In this document: positions 36,557-45,407 of the stretch, one piece after another | Layout: each line of letters opens with the position of its first letter | Position numbering within the stretch: position 1 is the first letter of the stretch | DNA from: Sphingomonadales bacterium 28-55-16 | GTDB lineage: Bacteria; Pseudomonadota; Alphaproteobacteria; Sphingomonadales; Sphingomonadaceae | Length of the DNA stretch: 64,000 bases | Assembly: GCA_002278855.1 (NCBI GenBank) | Contig: NCGG01000002.1 | Location: 124,001-188,000 of the forward strand | Direction of reading: 5' to 3' | Notes under the pieces: generated by a model | The model's input: the letters and a program-made list of their open reading frames with translations, nothing else | Databases searched by the model: none | What the model was told of the DNA's origin: nothing | Made by a program: the position numbers and the translations under genes

Positions 36557-37111
36557 TTACAGCTTGGGCAGGGTGACGCCGCGCTGGCCCATATATTTGC
36601 CTGCACGGTCGGCATAGCTTGTCTCACAGGGCTGTTCGCCTTTCAGGAACAGAAATTGGCATGCACCTTCGTTGGCGTAAATCTTCGCGGGCAGTGGCGT
36701 GGTGTTGCTGAACTCGAGCGTCACATGACCTTCCCAACCTGGCTCCAGCGGTGTCACGTTGACGATGATACCACAACGGGCATAAGTTGATTTGCCCAAG
36801 CAGATGACGAGCACATCGCGTGGCACGCGGAAATATTCGACCGTGCGCGCAAGCGCGAAGCTGTTGGGCGGAATGATACATACATCAGTTTTTCGGTCGA
36901 CGAAGCTTTTGGGATCAAAATCCTTGGGGTCGACGATAGAACTGTCGACATTGGTGAAAATCTTGAACTCATCGGCGACACGGGCATCATAACCGTAAGA
37001 AGATAGTCCATAGCTTATGCAGCCATCGCGGCGCTGAGCCTCGACAAATGGTTCAATCATGCCGGATGCTTGCGCTTGTTCGCGGATCCAGATGTCAGAC
37101 AAGATGGACAT
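36557..37111 (-). CDS. dcd: dCTP deaminase
   Basis: Deaminates dCTP to dUTP for thymidylate synthesis. 184 residues, the family length. SSYGYDARV near 57-65, the [33 protein letters not shown] region (about 104-136) containing the nucleotide-binding Ser/Arg and catalytic Glu, and [11 protein letters not shown] near 148. A 204-base stretch between this gene and the enoyl-reductase-like gene contains nothing recognisable. Possibly co-transcribed with cdd upstream. Confidence 0.95.
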   Translation of the reverse strand: MSILSDIWIREQAQASGMIEPFVEAQRRDGCISYGLSSYGYDARVADEFKIFTNVDSSIVDPKDFDPKSFVDRKTDVCIIPPNSFALARTVEYFRVPRDVLVICLGKSTYARCGIIVNVTPLEPGWEGHVTLEFSNTTPLPAKIYANEGACQFLFLKGEQPCETSYADRAGKYMGQRGVTLPKL

Positions 37112-37212
37112 AATAACTCCCTGTTATGCGTAACGCTTTTGCCATGTTGCGGTGCGAGCGCAAGTGGCTGAGCTGAAAAATTTGTGCGTATCTGGCACGC
37201 CAAGCCTGCGCG

Positions 37213-37644
37213 CTATTTTAGGCTTGCTGGACCAAAGCCATGCGGCAGTAGTTCGAAGAGGGTGAAAGTCTCATAGCCTGTTGCATGCGCGCAATGCACG
37301 GGAATATCGGCCTCGGTGAGGTCAGCCACTTCCTTGATGATCTGGCGACAGCGGCCGCATGGCGTAATTGGTTCCGCTCCCGTGCCCACATGTCCAGCCA
37401 AGCCGCCAGCAACTGCAATCTCCCGTATGGCGCGCAATTGGCCGTCGCTGTTCGCTTTGGCGATGGCGACCGTTTCGGCGCACAAAGTCATGCCATAGCT
37501 GGCATTCTCAAAATTACTGCCGGTGACAATCTGGCCATTCTCCAGCAACAGTGCGGCGCCAACATGGAAGTTGGAGTAAGGCGCATATGCCGTTTTAGCT
37601 GCTTCAATGGCCGCTTGCACAAGCCGTTGTGCGGTTTTGCTCAT
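37213..37644 (-). CDS. cdd: Cytidine deaminase
   Basis: Zinc enzyme deaminating cytidine and deoxycytidine in pyrimidine salvage. 143 residues (single-domain tetrameric type). NFENASYGMTLCAETVA near 45-61 holds the first Zn-Cys and the catalytic Glu (CAE), and PCGRCRQ near 93-99 the other two Zn cysteines. Its start overlaps the stop of the upstream GH25-like gene by four bases, so it is translationally coupled to a membrane protein with no evident link to nucleotide metabolism. Confidence 0.95.
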   Translation of the reverse strand: MSKTAQRLVQAAIEAAKTAYAPYSNFHVGAALLLENGQIVTGSNFENASYGMTLCAETVAIAKANSDGQLRAIREIAVAGGLAGHVGTGAEPITPCGRCRQIIKEVADLTEADIPVHCAHATGYETFTLFELLPHGFGPASLK

Positions 37645-38327
37645 TTGCGGACCACGACCCAGCGAACCGCCCCGTCAATCCCGCTCAGCCGGCGTTGTGT
37701 ATTGGCGGTCCACATAACCCACGGTCGGGCCGAATAATCGGGAGACAATCCATTGCCTTCAAGCCAGATGTTGCGGTCAATCGACTTGCTCACGCGATAC
37801 TCCTTTTCAAACGCGGGCGTTAACAACAGGATGGCCGGTGTGCCGCTATGCGCCTCAATCTGGTTCAGAAAGGTCGCCAATTCCGATAATATCAACGCCC
37901 GGTTCGGGCGGCTTTTGCAACCTTCCGAAAAATCCAATTGGACCGCTGGCGGCAATGCGCTGTCGTTGCGCGGCACGCTTGTGATAAACATTGTTGCCTG
38001 TTCCGACGCCGAACGGCACAGGTCAAAATGGTGCAGCGCACCGAACCGGATACCGGCTTCCTGCACCGCAGCTAAATTGGCTTGAAATTGCAGATCACGG
38101 CCCCGCGCGCCTTCTGTTGCAGTGATGTACGCAAAATCGACGCCTGTCGCGCCGAGCTCGGCCCATATGGGCTGTCCATTGCTTTCGTTCACCACAATCC
38201 CTTGGACAGGATAGGCGTCGCGCGAAGGTGCCCATCCGGCCACATAATTCCACAGGGCAAAGCTCGCGAGAGCCAAGCCCAGCAGGAGTAGGCCCCAGCG
38301 GATCAGTTTGCGATTTCCCCTCGACAT
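37641..38327 (-). CDS. GH25-like (lysozyme-fold) membrane-anchored protein with altered catalytic residues
   Basis: 228 residues from ATG 38327 (MSRGNRKLIRW). One helix at about 8-30 anchors a periplasmic domain that follows the glycoside hydrolase 25 pattern (YPVQGIVVN, GVDFAYITATEGARGRD, GALHHFDLC, CKSRPNRA). The usual acidic residues are replaced where I can align them by eye: GIDVS reads GIVVN, V-D-L-E reads V-Q-L-D, and the C-terminal G-x-V-D reads GAVR. It may bind rather than cut peptidoglycan. Overlaps cdd by four bases. Confidence 0.72.
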   Translation of the reverse strand: MSRGNRKLIRWGLLLLGLALASFALWNYVAGWAPSRDAYPVQGIVVNESNGQPIWAELGATGVDFAYITATEGARGRDLQFQANLAAVQEAGIRFGALHHFDLCRSASEQATMFITSVPRNDSALPPAVQLDFSEGCKSRPNRALILSELATFLNQIEAHSGTPAILLLTPAFEKEYRVSKSIDRNIWLEGNGLSPDYSARPWVMWTANTQRRLSGIDGAVRWVVVRK

Positions 38328-38370
38328 GCGACCCCAATGTTGCGCGTTTGATTCTGCCACTCTCTAGGCG

Positions 38371-38391
38371 CTCCGACTGGGCGAAGTCGAG
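38371..38391. repeat. Short GACT/AGTC hairpin, REP-like
   Basis: CTCcGACT (38371-38378) pairs with AGTCGAG (38385-38391) around GGGCGA. It lies between the GH25-like and UPF0262 genes and resembles the short stem-loops scattered in sphingomonad genomes. Only one copy of this type was seen in the window. Confidence 0.3.
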
Positions 38392-38411
38392 AGAAGTTGC
38401 GTGCTGCGTGT

Positions 38412-38894
38412 TCAAGCCTTGATATGTAGAACGCAAATCAGCGTGAAAAGACGGCGTGCGGTTGCAAAATCAACCTCCACTTTGCCTTCAAGCCGCTCGA
38501 TCAACAATTCGGCCGCTTCATTGTGCACGCCGCGCCGTGCCATATCTATGGTTTCGATTTCTGCGGCGCTGGCCTTTCGGATGGCCTGATAATAGCTATC
38601 GCAAATGGCGAAATAATCCTTCACCGGGCGGCGGAACCTACCAAGCCCAAGGATCAGAGTTTCATGGGGAGCCCCATCCTGCCTGCGGATATCGAAGATC
38701 AGGCGGCCCTCGGCGACGCTAATACTCAGATGATACGGCCCCGCATAGCCGTCGCCCATATCGCGCAGCGGTTTGAAGAAATTATCTTCAATCAAATCGA
38801 AAATGGCAACGCGCCGTTCCTGCTCAATGTCGGCATTGCGCCGCAAGATCGTTGCTTCGTCCAGTTCAACCTTAATGATGCGTGGGTCGCTCAT
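38412..38894 (-). CDS. UPF0262 family protein
   Basis: 160 residues. Recognised by the alphaproteobacterial UPF0262 pattern: [36 protein letters not shown] at 5-40, then [15 protein letters not shown] near 60. No catalytic motif or membrane segment. Function unknown. It is divergent from dnaB across 148 bases. Confidence 0.9.
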   Translation of the reverse strand: MSDPRIIKVELDEATILRRNADIEQERRVAIFDLIEDNFFKPLRDMGDGYAGPYHLSISVAEGRLIFDIRRQDGAPHETLILGLGRFRRPVKDYFAICDSYYQAIRKASAAEIETIDMARRGVHNEAAELLIERLEGKVEVDFATARRLFTLICVLHIKA

Positions 38895-39042
38895 TCTGCT
38901 GTGTTAGCTTGAGATAATTTTGGAGCAAGGGGTATCGCGTGCCAAGCGATTGGTCGCGTGCAGAATGTTGTCCACAGCCATATCCCCGCACTTCTTTTTC
39001 TGCCCCCCTTGCGGAGCGGAACATGCTAAAGGATAGGAAGAC

Positions 39043-40527
39043 ATGGCCGAACTGATTAGACTTGCTGCAGCGAATGAAGCTGAACCCCAACGATTGCCCC
39101 GCAACATCGAAGCGGAGGCCGCGTTTCTTGGTGCGATTTTAATCGACAATCGTGTCATCGAAGATGTTTCGATCAAGCTTCAGCCTGACCATTTTTTCGA
39201 ACCGCTGCATGGGCGCATTTTTGAACAGATTCTGCGCTTGATTGACCGGAACATGTTGGTCACACCCGTCACGCTGAAGCCGTTTTTCGAAGCGGATGAA
39301 TCGATGCGTGAACTGGGCGGACCTGGCTATCTGATTAAGCTTACCGCAGATGGTGCGGGATTGATTGGCGCACGCGACTTTGCCCAACAGATTTACGATC
39401 TGGCATTGTTGCGCGAGTTGGTGACTGTTGGCCGTACGCTGGTCGATAACGCACTCGACACCAGCGAGAGCGTTGACCCCAAGGGGCAGATCGAAGCTGC
39501 CGAAAGCGCTTTGTACAAAGTTGCAGAGGGCGAAGGCGAAACAGGCTCGATGAAGAGCTTTTTGCAAGCGTCGACTGAGGCGATCAAAAATGTCGAGAAG
39601 GCGCTCAACTCGGGTGGTAGCCTCTCAGGCATCACGACTGGCCTGAGCAGCATCAACGCCAAATGCGGCGGTTTGCACAATTCCGACCTTGTGATTCTGG
39701 CCGGACGCCCCGGCATGGGTAAGACTTCGCTGGCCACCAATATCGCGTTTAACGCGGCACGGCGCTGGGTACGCGAACGCGAAGACGGTATTGAAGAGTC
39801 CAAGGGCTCCGGCGCAAAGGTTGCGTTTTTCAGCCTCGAAATGTCCGCCGACCAGCTCGCGACACGCATCTTGGCCGAACAATCGGGGATTAGTTCCGAA
39901 CTGCTGCGTATGGGTAAAATTTCCCGTGACGACTTCCGGGAACTGTCGCGCGCGTCTCGCGAATTGCAGGAATTGCCGCTTTTCATTGATGATACGCCGG
40001 CGCTGACGATCGCCGCGTTGCGCACCCGTGCCCGGCGGCTACAACGTCGGCATGGGATTGGCCTGATCGTGGTTGACTATTTGCAGCTCCTCCAAGGCTC
40101 AAGCCGTGCAAACGACAACCGCGTCAACGAAATTTCGGAGATCAGCCGTGGCCTAAAAACACTGGCGAAGGAACTCAGCATTCCTGTTGTAGCGCTGTCG
40201 CAGCTTAGCCGTGCGGTTGAACAGCGCGAAGACAAGACGCCGATGCTGTCCGATCTGCGTGAATCAGGTTCAATCGAGCAGGACGCCGATATGGTGTGGT
40301 TCGTTTACCGCGAAGATTATTATGAGCTGATGAAAAAACCCGACGAGGGTACGCCCGCATTTGACGCCTGGAACGAAAAAATGGAGCGGATCCACGGCGT
40401 GGCAGAGCTGATCATTTCCAAACAGAGGCACGGTTCGACAGGGCGCGTGCGCATGAAGTTCGAAGCCAAGATCACGCGCTTTAGCGATCTTGCCGATGAC
40501 CAATATGCCGATACGGGGTATGATTGA
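39043..40527 (+). CDS. dnaB: Replicative DNA helicase DnaB
   Basis: Hexameric 5'-3' helicase of the replication fork. 494 residues. The N-terminal collar domain (LPRNIEAEAAFLGAILIDNRVIEDV) spans about 18-130. The RecA-like domain has Walker A AGRPGMGKTSLATN near 223-236 and Walker B IVVDYLQLLQGS near 344, plus the terminal FEAKITRFSDL. Between Walker A and FFSLEMS there is an extra charged stretch (WVREREDGIEESKGSG) common to alphaproteobacterial DnaB. The upstream gap holds one TTGTCCACA, close to a DnaA box. Confidence 0.97.
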   Translation: MAELIRLAAANEAEPQRLPRNIEAEAAFLGAILIDNRVIEDVSIKLQPDHFFEPLHGRIFEQILRLIDRNMLVTPVTLKPFFEADESMRELGGPGYLIKLTADGAGLIGARDFAQQIYDLALLRELVTVGRTLVDNALDTSESVDPKGQIEAAESALYKVAEGEGETGSMKSFLQASTEAIKNVEKALNSGGSLSGITTGLSSINAKCGGLHNSDLVILAGRPGMGKTSLATNIAFNAARRWVREREDGIEESKGSGAKVAFFSLEMSADQLATRILAEQSGISSELLRMGKISRDDFRELSRASRELQELPLFIDDTPALTIAALRTRARRLQRRHGIGLIVVDYLQLLQGSSRANDNRVNEISEISRGLKTLAKELSIPVVALSQLSRAVEQREDKTPMLSDLRESGSIEQDADMVWFVYREDYYELMKKPDEGTPAFDAWNEKMERIHGVAELIISKQRHGSTGRVRMKFEAKITRFSDLADDQYADTGYD

Positions 40528-40602
40528 GGCGTGTCTGTTCACGTTACTTAGAAAAGTAAGACCCTAAAAAGGGGTTCAGCGTAACCAAATCACTAAACAT
40601 CG

Positions 40603-40635
40603 GTCGTGCTGAACATGTTTCAGCACTTTATTTTT
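40603..40635 (+). terminator. REP-like palindrome copy 2, likely dnaB terminator
   Basis: GTGCTGAA (40606-40613) pairs with TTCAGCAC (40619-40626) and is followed by TTTATTTTT (40627-40635). The core repeats the element at 7470-7494, and the site again lies between converging genes (dnaB and ubiG). It can act as the dnaB transcription terminator. Confidence 0.65.
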
Positions 40636-40653
40636 CCAGGTCGAAAGCGGATA

Positions 40654-41391
40654 TCACCCCCGCAACCGCGCGCTCAAAATATAATTCAACGCCATATTGT
40701 CGCTCAAATGCAGCCCCGACATTGGCGAAAAGGCGATGCCCTTCATGGCTACGACCTCAACCCCGGCATCTTCCAGCAATCCAGTCAATTCCTCCGGCGT
40801 CAGGAATTTGTCCCAATCATGCGTGCCGCGCGGGACTTGACCCAAACGTTCCGCGGCCTCGACCAAGAACATGCGCGATGCAGCCGTGCGATTTGGTGTG
40901 GAGAGCAATAACAGACCATCCGCCTTTAAATGGCGGACCAGTTCGGCAACAAACGCGGCGGGGTCCATTACATGTTCGATAACTTCCATGCAGGTCACGA
41001 CATCGAACGGACCAAGGCCCTGCGCGGCGATTTCGCCAGCGCGATAGTCGATGGCCAAACCTGACAACGCAGCGTGCGCCTTGGCCGCTTCGATATTCTC
41101 AGGGGCGGCGTCCACACCGGTGACTGCGCCACCAAGCCGCGCCAGGGGTTCACACAGCAATCCGGCACCACAACCCACATCCAGCGCCGATTTGCCCGCC
41201 AGCGGATGGCGCGCCTTTCCGTCGCCGCCAAAATGCATATCCATCGCGGTCCGGATGAAACCCAAGCGCACTGGGTTAAGCTTGTGCAGCATAGCGGAGC
41301 TGCCTTTTGGATCCCACCATTCAGCGGCTAGGGCTCCAAAATGCGCGGCTTCTGCGGCGTTAATTGTCTTGGGCAAGCTTGCGTTTGTCAT
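40654..41391 (-). CDS. ubiG: Ubiquinone 3-O-methyltransferase UbiG
   Basis: SAM-dependent enzyme performing both O-methylations in ubiquinone synthesis. 245 residues, standard length. SAM motif I ALDVGCGAGLLCEPLARLG near 68-86, GVDAAPENIEAAKAHA near 91-106, and the family-specific EWWDPKGSSAMLHKLNPVRLGF near 24-45 identify UbiG rather than a generic methyltransferase. Divergent from lysC with about 50 bases between. Confidence 0.95.
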   Translation of the reverse strand: MTNASLPKTINAAEAAHFGALAAEWWDPKGSSAMLHKLNPVRLGFIRTAMDMHFGGDGKARHPLAGKSALDVGCGAGLLCEPLARLGGAVTGVDAAPENIEAAKAHAALSGLAIDYRAGEIAAQGLGPFDVVTCMEVIEHVMDPAAFVAELVRHLKADGLLLLSTPNRTAASRMFLVEAAERLGQVPRGTHDWDKFLTPEELTGLLEDAGVEVVAMKGIAFSPMSGLHLSDNMALNYILSARLRG

Positions 41392-41445
41392 ATCCTGTCC
41401 CTATCAGTACCCGCGATTGTAATATAGCGAATATTGAAGGTTTTC

Positions 41446-42702
41446 ATGGCGCGCATTGTAATGAAATTTGGCGGCACGTCGATGGCCGGCACCGAACGCA
41501 TCCGCCGCGTCGCTCAGCTGGTCAAGCGTCAGGCCGAACGCGGCGACGAAGTGGCCGTTGTCGTTTCCGCTATGGCTGGCGACACCGATCGCCTCGTCAA
41601 TTTCTGTCGTGAGGCAAATGCGCTGTATGACCCTGCCGAATATGATGTCGTTGTTGCAGCTGGCGAGCAAATCACGGCTGGTCTTTTAGCGATCACGCTT
41701 CAGGCGCTTGGCTGTGAGGCCCGCAGCTGGCTGGGTTGGCAGATGCCCATTCATACCGACAACGCACACGCCAAGGCACGGATCGGTTCGATTGATACGC
41801 AGGAATTGCTGGCATCGATGAAAGCCGGAAATATTGCGGTCATTCCAGGGTTTCAAGGCCTGACCGATGACAATCGCATTACCACGCTTGGACGTGGTGG
41901 GTCGGATACCTCTGCCGTCGCCGTGGCCGCCGCGGTGAAAGCCGACCGCTGTGATATCTACACTGATGTGGACGGTGTATACACGACGGACCCGCGCATT
42001 GTGGCCCGCGCGCGTAAGTTGAAGGCCGTGACATACGAAGAAATGCTTGAACTGGCTTCGGTCGGATCGAAGGTATTGCAAACCCGCTCGGTTGGGCTGG
42101 CGATGAAAGAAGGCGTGCGCATTCAGGTGCTGTCCTCATTCGTCGACGACAGCGCACCCGACGCCGACAGCATCCCCGGCACGATGATCGTGACCGACGC
42201 AGAATTGGAGAATAGCCAAGTGGAACGTCAATTGATCACCGGCATCGCCCATGACAAAAATGAAGCGAAGATAACGCTGACTCGCGTCCCCGACCGTCCC
42301 GGCGCGGTTGCGAGTATCTTCACGCCCTTGGCCGATGCGAATATCAACGTCGATATGATCATTCAGAATGTCGGCCGCGACAAGGGTGAGACCGACGTGA
42401 CCTTTACTTGCCCGCAAGCCGACTTGGCGCGGTGCACGGATATTATAGAGAACCGGCGCGATGCCATCGGCTACAACCGGCTCATCCCCGATACCAAGGT
42501 CGCGAAAATCTCAGTTGTTGGCGTGGGTATGAAAAGCCATGCGGGTGTTGCCTCAACAATGTTCAGTGCGTTGGCGGACCGTAAAATCAACATTCAGGCG
42601 ATTTCGACGTCCGAAATCAAGGTCAGCGTGCTGATTGATGAAGACGAGACGGAACTTGCGGTACGCGTACTGCACACGGCCTATGGGCTGGATGCGGAGT
42701 GA
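41446..42702 (+). CDS. lysC: Aspartate kinase
   Basis: Phosphorylates aspartate, first step to Lys, Met, Thr and Ile. 418 residues from ATG 41446 (MARIVMKFGGTSMAG). KFGGTS at 7-12 is the ATP/substrate motif; GRGGSDTSAVAVAAAVKADRCDIYTDVDGVYTTDPRIV (about 149-186) is the catalytic core. Two C-terminal ACT domains (RVPDRPGAVASIF, and VVGVGMKSHAGVASTMF) provide feedback control. The following GxxExxY gene starts inside its last codons. Confidence 0.97.
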   Translation: MARIVMKFGGTSMAGTERIRRVAQLVKRQAERGDEVAVVVSAMAGDTDRLVNFCREANALYDPAEYDVVVAAGEQITAGLLAITLQALGCEARSWLGWQMPIHTDNAHAKARIGSIDTQELLASMKAGNIAVIPGFQGLTDDNRITTLGRGGSDTSAVAVAAAVKADRCDIYTDVDGVYTTDPRIVARARKLKAVTYEEMLELASVGSKVLQTRSVGLAMKEGVRIQVLSSFVDDSAPDADSIPGTMIVTDAELENSQVERQLITGIAHDKNEAKITLTRVPDRPGAVASIFTPLADANINVDMIIQNVGRDKGETDVTFTCPQADLARCTDIIENRRDAIGYNRLIPDTKVAKISVVGVGMKSHAGVASTMFSALADRKINIQAISTSEIKVSVLIDEDETELAVRVLHTAYGLDAE

Positions 42703-43132
42703 AGAAATTTTCACGCAGAGGCGCCGAGGCCGCAGAGATCATGGCGTGAGGGCTATCGATGAAATCAGCGGCGACGTCATTGGCGCCTCTATGGCGATCC
42801 ATCGTGAATTGGGCCCCGGTTTGCTTGAGTCTGTATATGAGGCCATACTCGCCAGTAAGTTGGCACGTCTCGGTTATGAAATCGAACAGCAAAAGGCTCT
42901 GAGCTTCAGTTACGAGGACATGGAGTTTCCGGCAGCATTCAAAATTGATTTGCTTGTTGATCGTCGCTTGATCGTTGAGTTGAAATCAGTTGAGCGATTT
43001 CAGCCAGTCCATTCCAAGCAATTGTTAACATATCTTCGATTGATGAAATTGCCTGTCGGTCCGTTGATAAATTTCGGATGCGACACTCTGAAAGAAGGTG
43101 TTAAACGCGTTGTGAATAATCATCAGGACTGA
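42692..43132 (+). CDS. GxxExxY family protein
   Basis: 146 residues from ATG 42692, which overlaps the lysC stop by 11 bases; GTG 42746 gives 128 residues, closer to the family's usual length. The name-giving G-x-x-E-x-x-Y is in GPGLLESVYEA, preceded by ISGDVIGASMAIHRELG. A nuclease-like core follows: FKIDLLVDRRLIVELKSVERF (Asp, then Glu-x-Lys), the PD-(D/E)xK arrangement, then HSKQLLTYLRL. With the early start, residues 7-16 (FTQRRRGRRD) are encoded by the left inverted repeat. Function unestablished; members are often multicopy and repeat-associated. Confidence 0.82.
   Translation: MRSEEIFTQRRRGRRDHGVRAIDEISGDVIGASMAIHRELGPGLLESVYEAILASKLARLGYEIEQQKALSFSYEDMEFPAAFKIDLLVDRRLIVELKSVERFQPVHSKQLLTYLRLMKLPVGPLINFGCDTLKEGVKRVVNNHQD
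42709..42740. repeat. Left inverted repeat of the GxxExxY unit
   Basis: TTCACGCAGAGGCGC at 42710-42724, then an extra CGAGGC, then CGCAGAGATC (42731-42740). It consists of three imperfect CGCAGAGG-type units. It is the inverse of the right repeat at 43159-43180 and begins eight bases after the lysC stop. Confidence 0.75.
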
Positions 43133-43158
43133 AAATCTTTTACGCTTTATCTCTCCGC

Positions 43159-43180
43159 GATCTCTGCGCCTCTGCGTGAA
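43159..43180. repeat. Right inverted repeat of the GxxExxY unit
   Basis: GATCTCTGCGCCTCTGCGTGAA is here as a 22-base run; its complement reads as the left repeat minus one internal unit. The pair brackets the GxxExxY gene completely, from 42709 to 43181. No target-site duplication could be recognised in the flanks. Confidence 0.75.
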
Positions 43181-43200
43181 CAAAAAATTGGCACTAATAT

Positions 43201-44199
43201 ATGACTAAACTCCAACATCTCATGCAACGCGGCACGGACTTTCTGGGTTGCGAGGTTGCGATTATGTGTGGTGCGATGTCGTGGGTATCGGAGCGCAATC
43301 TGGTCTCGGCGATTTCGAACGCGGGCGGCTTTGGCGTGATTGCCTGTGGGGCGATGTCGCCTGAATTGCTCGATGCCGAGATTGCAGCGACGAAGGCGCT
43401 TACGACCAAGCCTTTCGGTGTGAACCTGATTACCATGCATCCACAGATCATGGAATTGATCGGCGTCTGCGCGAAATATGCCGTCAGCCATGTCGTGCTC
43501 GCGGGTGGACTGCCGCCCAAGGGCAGTATTGAGGCGATCAAGGATTTTGGCGCAAAGGTCATTTGCTTTGCCCCCGCATTGACACTGGCGAAGAAATTCG
43601 CGCGCTCCGGCGTTGATGCGCTGGTGATTGAGGGCAGCGAAGCAGGCGGGCATATTGGCCCTGTATCGACATCTGTGTTGGCGCAGGAAATCTTGCCCGA
43701 GCTTGGGGAGCAACTGCCGATTTTCGTTGCGGGCGGCATCGCCCGTGGCGGCGCGGTCGCAAGCTATCTGGAAATGGGCGCGGCAGGGGTTCAGTTGGGC
43801 ACGCGTTTTGTCTGCGCGCATGAAAGCATCGCCCACCCCAATTTTAAGGCCGCGTTCCTGCGCGCCAATGCCCGCGATGCGGTCGCAAGCGTGCAGATTG
43901 ATCCGCGTTTGCCCGTTATCCCGGTGCGGGCGTTGAAGAACAAGGGCACTGAAGAATTTACCAAAAAACAGGTCGAAGTCGCAGCGATGCTTGATCGTAG
44001 CGAAATCGACATGGACACTGCACAACTTGAGATTGAGAAATATTGGGCAGGGGCATTACGCCGTGCGGTGATTGATGGGGATGTCGAGTATGGCTCCGTG
44101 ATGGCCGGACAATCGGTCGGCATGGTGCATGTCGAGCGGCCTGTCGTGGATATCATTGCGAAATTGGTGGACGAAGCCAACACGGCACTGGCGCGCTGA
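43201..44199 (+). CDS. Nitronate monooxygenase-family flavoprotein
   Basis: FMN-dependent oxidoreductase of the 2-nitropropane dioxygenase/FabK fold. 332 residues. Landmarks: IMCGAMSWVSERNLVSAISNAGGFGVI (about 21-47), the VIEGSEAGGHIG loop near 142-153 and FVAGGIARGGAVASYLEMGAAGVQLGTRF near 179-207, which bind FMN phosphate. True nitronate monooxygenase and the related enoyl-ACP reductase FabK cannot be separated with certainty. ATG 43201 follows the right inverted repeat by 20 bases. Confidence 0.87.
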   Translation: MTKLQHLMQRGTDFLGCEVAIMCGAMSWVSERNLVSAISNAGGFGVIACGAMSPELLDAEIAATKALTTKPFGVNLITMHPQIMELIGVCAKYAVSHVVLAGGLPPKGSIEAIKDFGAKVICFAPALTLAKKFARSGVDALVIEGSEAGGHIGPVSTSVLAQEILPELGEQLPIFVAGGIARGGAVASYLEMGAAGVQLGTRFVCAHESIAHPNFKAAFLRANARDAVASVQIDPRLPVIPVRALKNKGTEEFTKKQVEVAAMLDRSEIDMDTAQLEIEKYWAGALRRAVIDGDVEYGSVMAGQSVGMVHVERPVVDIIAKLVDEANTALAR

Positions 44200-44264
44200 A
44201 TTCCAGCCACCGCAGGCGGCACGCTCGACAGAGGGGCGCCTAACAGCCCTTGGTTATTGAGGCA

Positions 44265-45407
44265 TCAATCGATCGGGTGAGCGACCTGTGTTTCAATCAC
44301 GCTGCCATCGTCCTTGCGCAGTGTCATCGTTACTTTCTTCGCTGCCCAGTCAATATCGATCTGACCAAAATTTGCTATGCCCCAGAAACCGCCTGTGCGG
44401 CTGGGGTCGGGTTCCCGATCGCCGCCGTCCCCTTTGCCAAAAGCAAGGTTGAGTGAGCTGGATGTAAAATCCCATAATGGCTTGGATAGGCCAGGCGCAT
44501 TGGTTTTATAAATCCCGCCGCTATGCCGGTCCCCTGTTAGGAAAATGGTGTTGTTGGCGCCCTTTTGGGCAAGCAACGCATATAGCCGCGCGCGCTCCTT
44601 GGGGAAATTGGTCCAGCCTTCAAAATTATGCGCGTCAGTAATCACCTGCGTCGATGAAATGATGAAGCGCACATCGGCTGGCTTTTCCAGCTCCTGCGCG
44701 AGCCAGTCCCATTGGGCGGCGCCAAGCACAGTCGCGTTCGGGTCCATATTGGGGATGTACCAGCCAAGTGCAGGGGCTGGATCACGATAGGGCATCGTTG
44801 CAAGGTCTGAACGGAAAAAGCGCGCATCAAGTATGATGAATTGCACGCGCTTGCCGGCTGGACCAAATATACGGCTCTCATACACGCCTGGGCGGGATTT
44901 TACGGCGTCAGGCGCGCCCCAAAAGGTTTCATAGGCTTTTTCCGACCATTCCTTGAACGCGAATGAGCCACCTGAGTCATTGGCGCCATAATCATGGTCG
45001 TCCCATGTTGTCATCATAGGCGTGCTGCGGCGAAAGCGGTCAAATTCGGCACGGCTGTTGAGCATTTTGTAGCTCGCGGCCAGCGTCGGGATATCCGCGC
45101 TATTGGTTGATCGCGTGTCGCCATAGACATTGTCGCCAATCAACAAAAACGCCTGCGGTTTTTGCGCGGCGATAACATCCCAGAATTTCATGTCACGGTT
45201 TTCGTTGACGCAACTGCCAAAGGCAAATCGTGTGATCACCGTATTGGCCGGCAAAGGGGGGCTAGGGGGTGCCTTTGGTAATTTGGCATCAAGTGTCGCG
45301 TAATAAGGGCGAAGTGCCTCCTGCGCGCTCTGAGGCGCTTCTAGAGGGATAACATTGCTCGCGCATCCGGATAGCAAAAGAGCGGCAACAGGAAGAAGAT
45401 ATTTCAT
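44265..45407 (-). CDS. PhoD-like metallophosphatase lipoprotein in the B12 operon
   Basis: 380 residues. A lipoprotein signal ends at Cys15 (LLLSGC box). Motifs of the PhoD-like metallophosphatase fold: FAFGSCVNENRD near 62-73, LLIGDNVYGDTR near 94-105, TTWDDHDYGAND near 134-145, and FLTGDRHSGG near 291-300. Known relatives cleave phosphodiesters. It is the last gene of the btuBFCD operon, starting within the btuD stop (ATGA overlap), so it is co-regulated with B12 uptake. Its role there, perhaps trimming a corrinoid precursor, is speculation. Confidence 0.85.
   Translation of the reverse strand: MKYLLPVAALLLSGCASNVIPLEAPQSAQEALRPYYATLDAKLPKAPPSPPLPANTVITRFAFGSCVNENRDMKFWDVIAAQKPQAFLLIGDNVYGDTRSTNSADIPTLAASYKMLNSRAEFDRFRRSTPMMTTWDDHDYGANDSGGSFAFKEWSEKAYETFWGAPDAVKSRPGVYESRIFGPAGKRVQFIILDARFFRSDLATMPYRDPAPALGWYIPNMDPNATVLGAAQWDWLAQELEKPADVRFIISSTQVITDAHNFEGWTNFPKERARLYALLAQKGANNTIFLTGDRHSGGIYKTNAPGLSKPLWDFTSSSLNLAFGKGDGGDREPDPSRTGGFWGIANFGQIDIDWAAKKVTMTLRKDDGSVIETQVAHPID

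Noticed and set aside
38950..38990. TTGTCCACA in the dnaB-UPF0262 gap as a replication origin
   Set aside because: A single near-match to a DnaA box, with no cluster of boxes and no AT-rich unwinding region.
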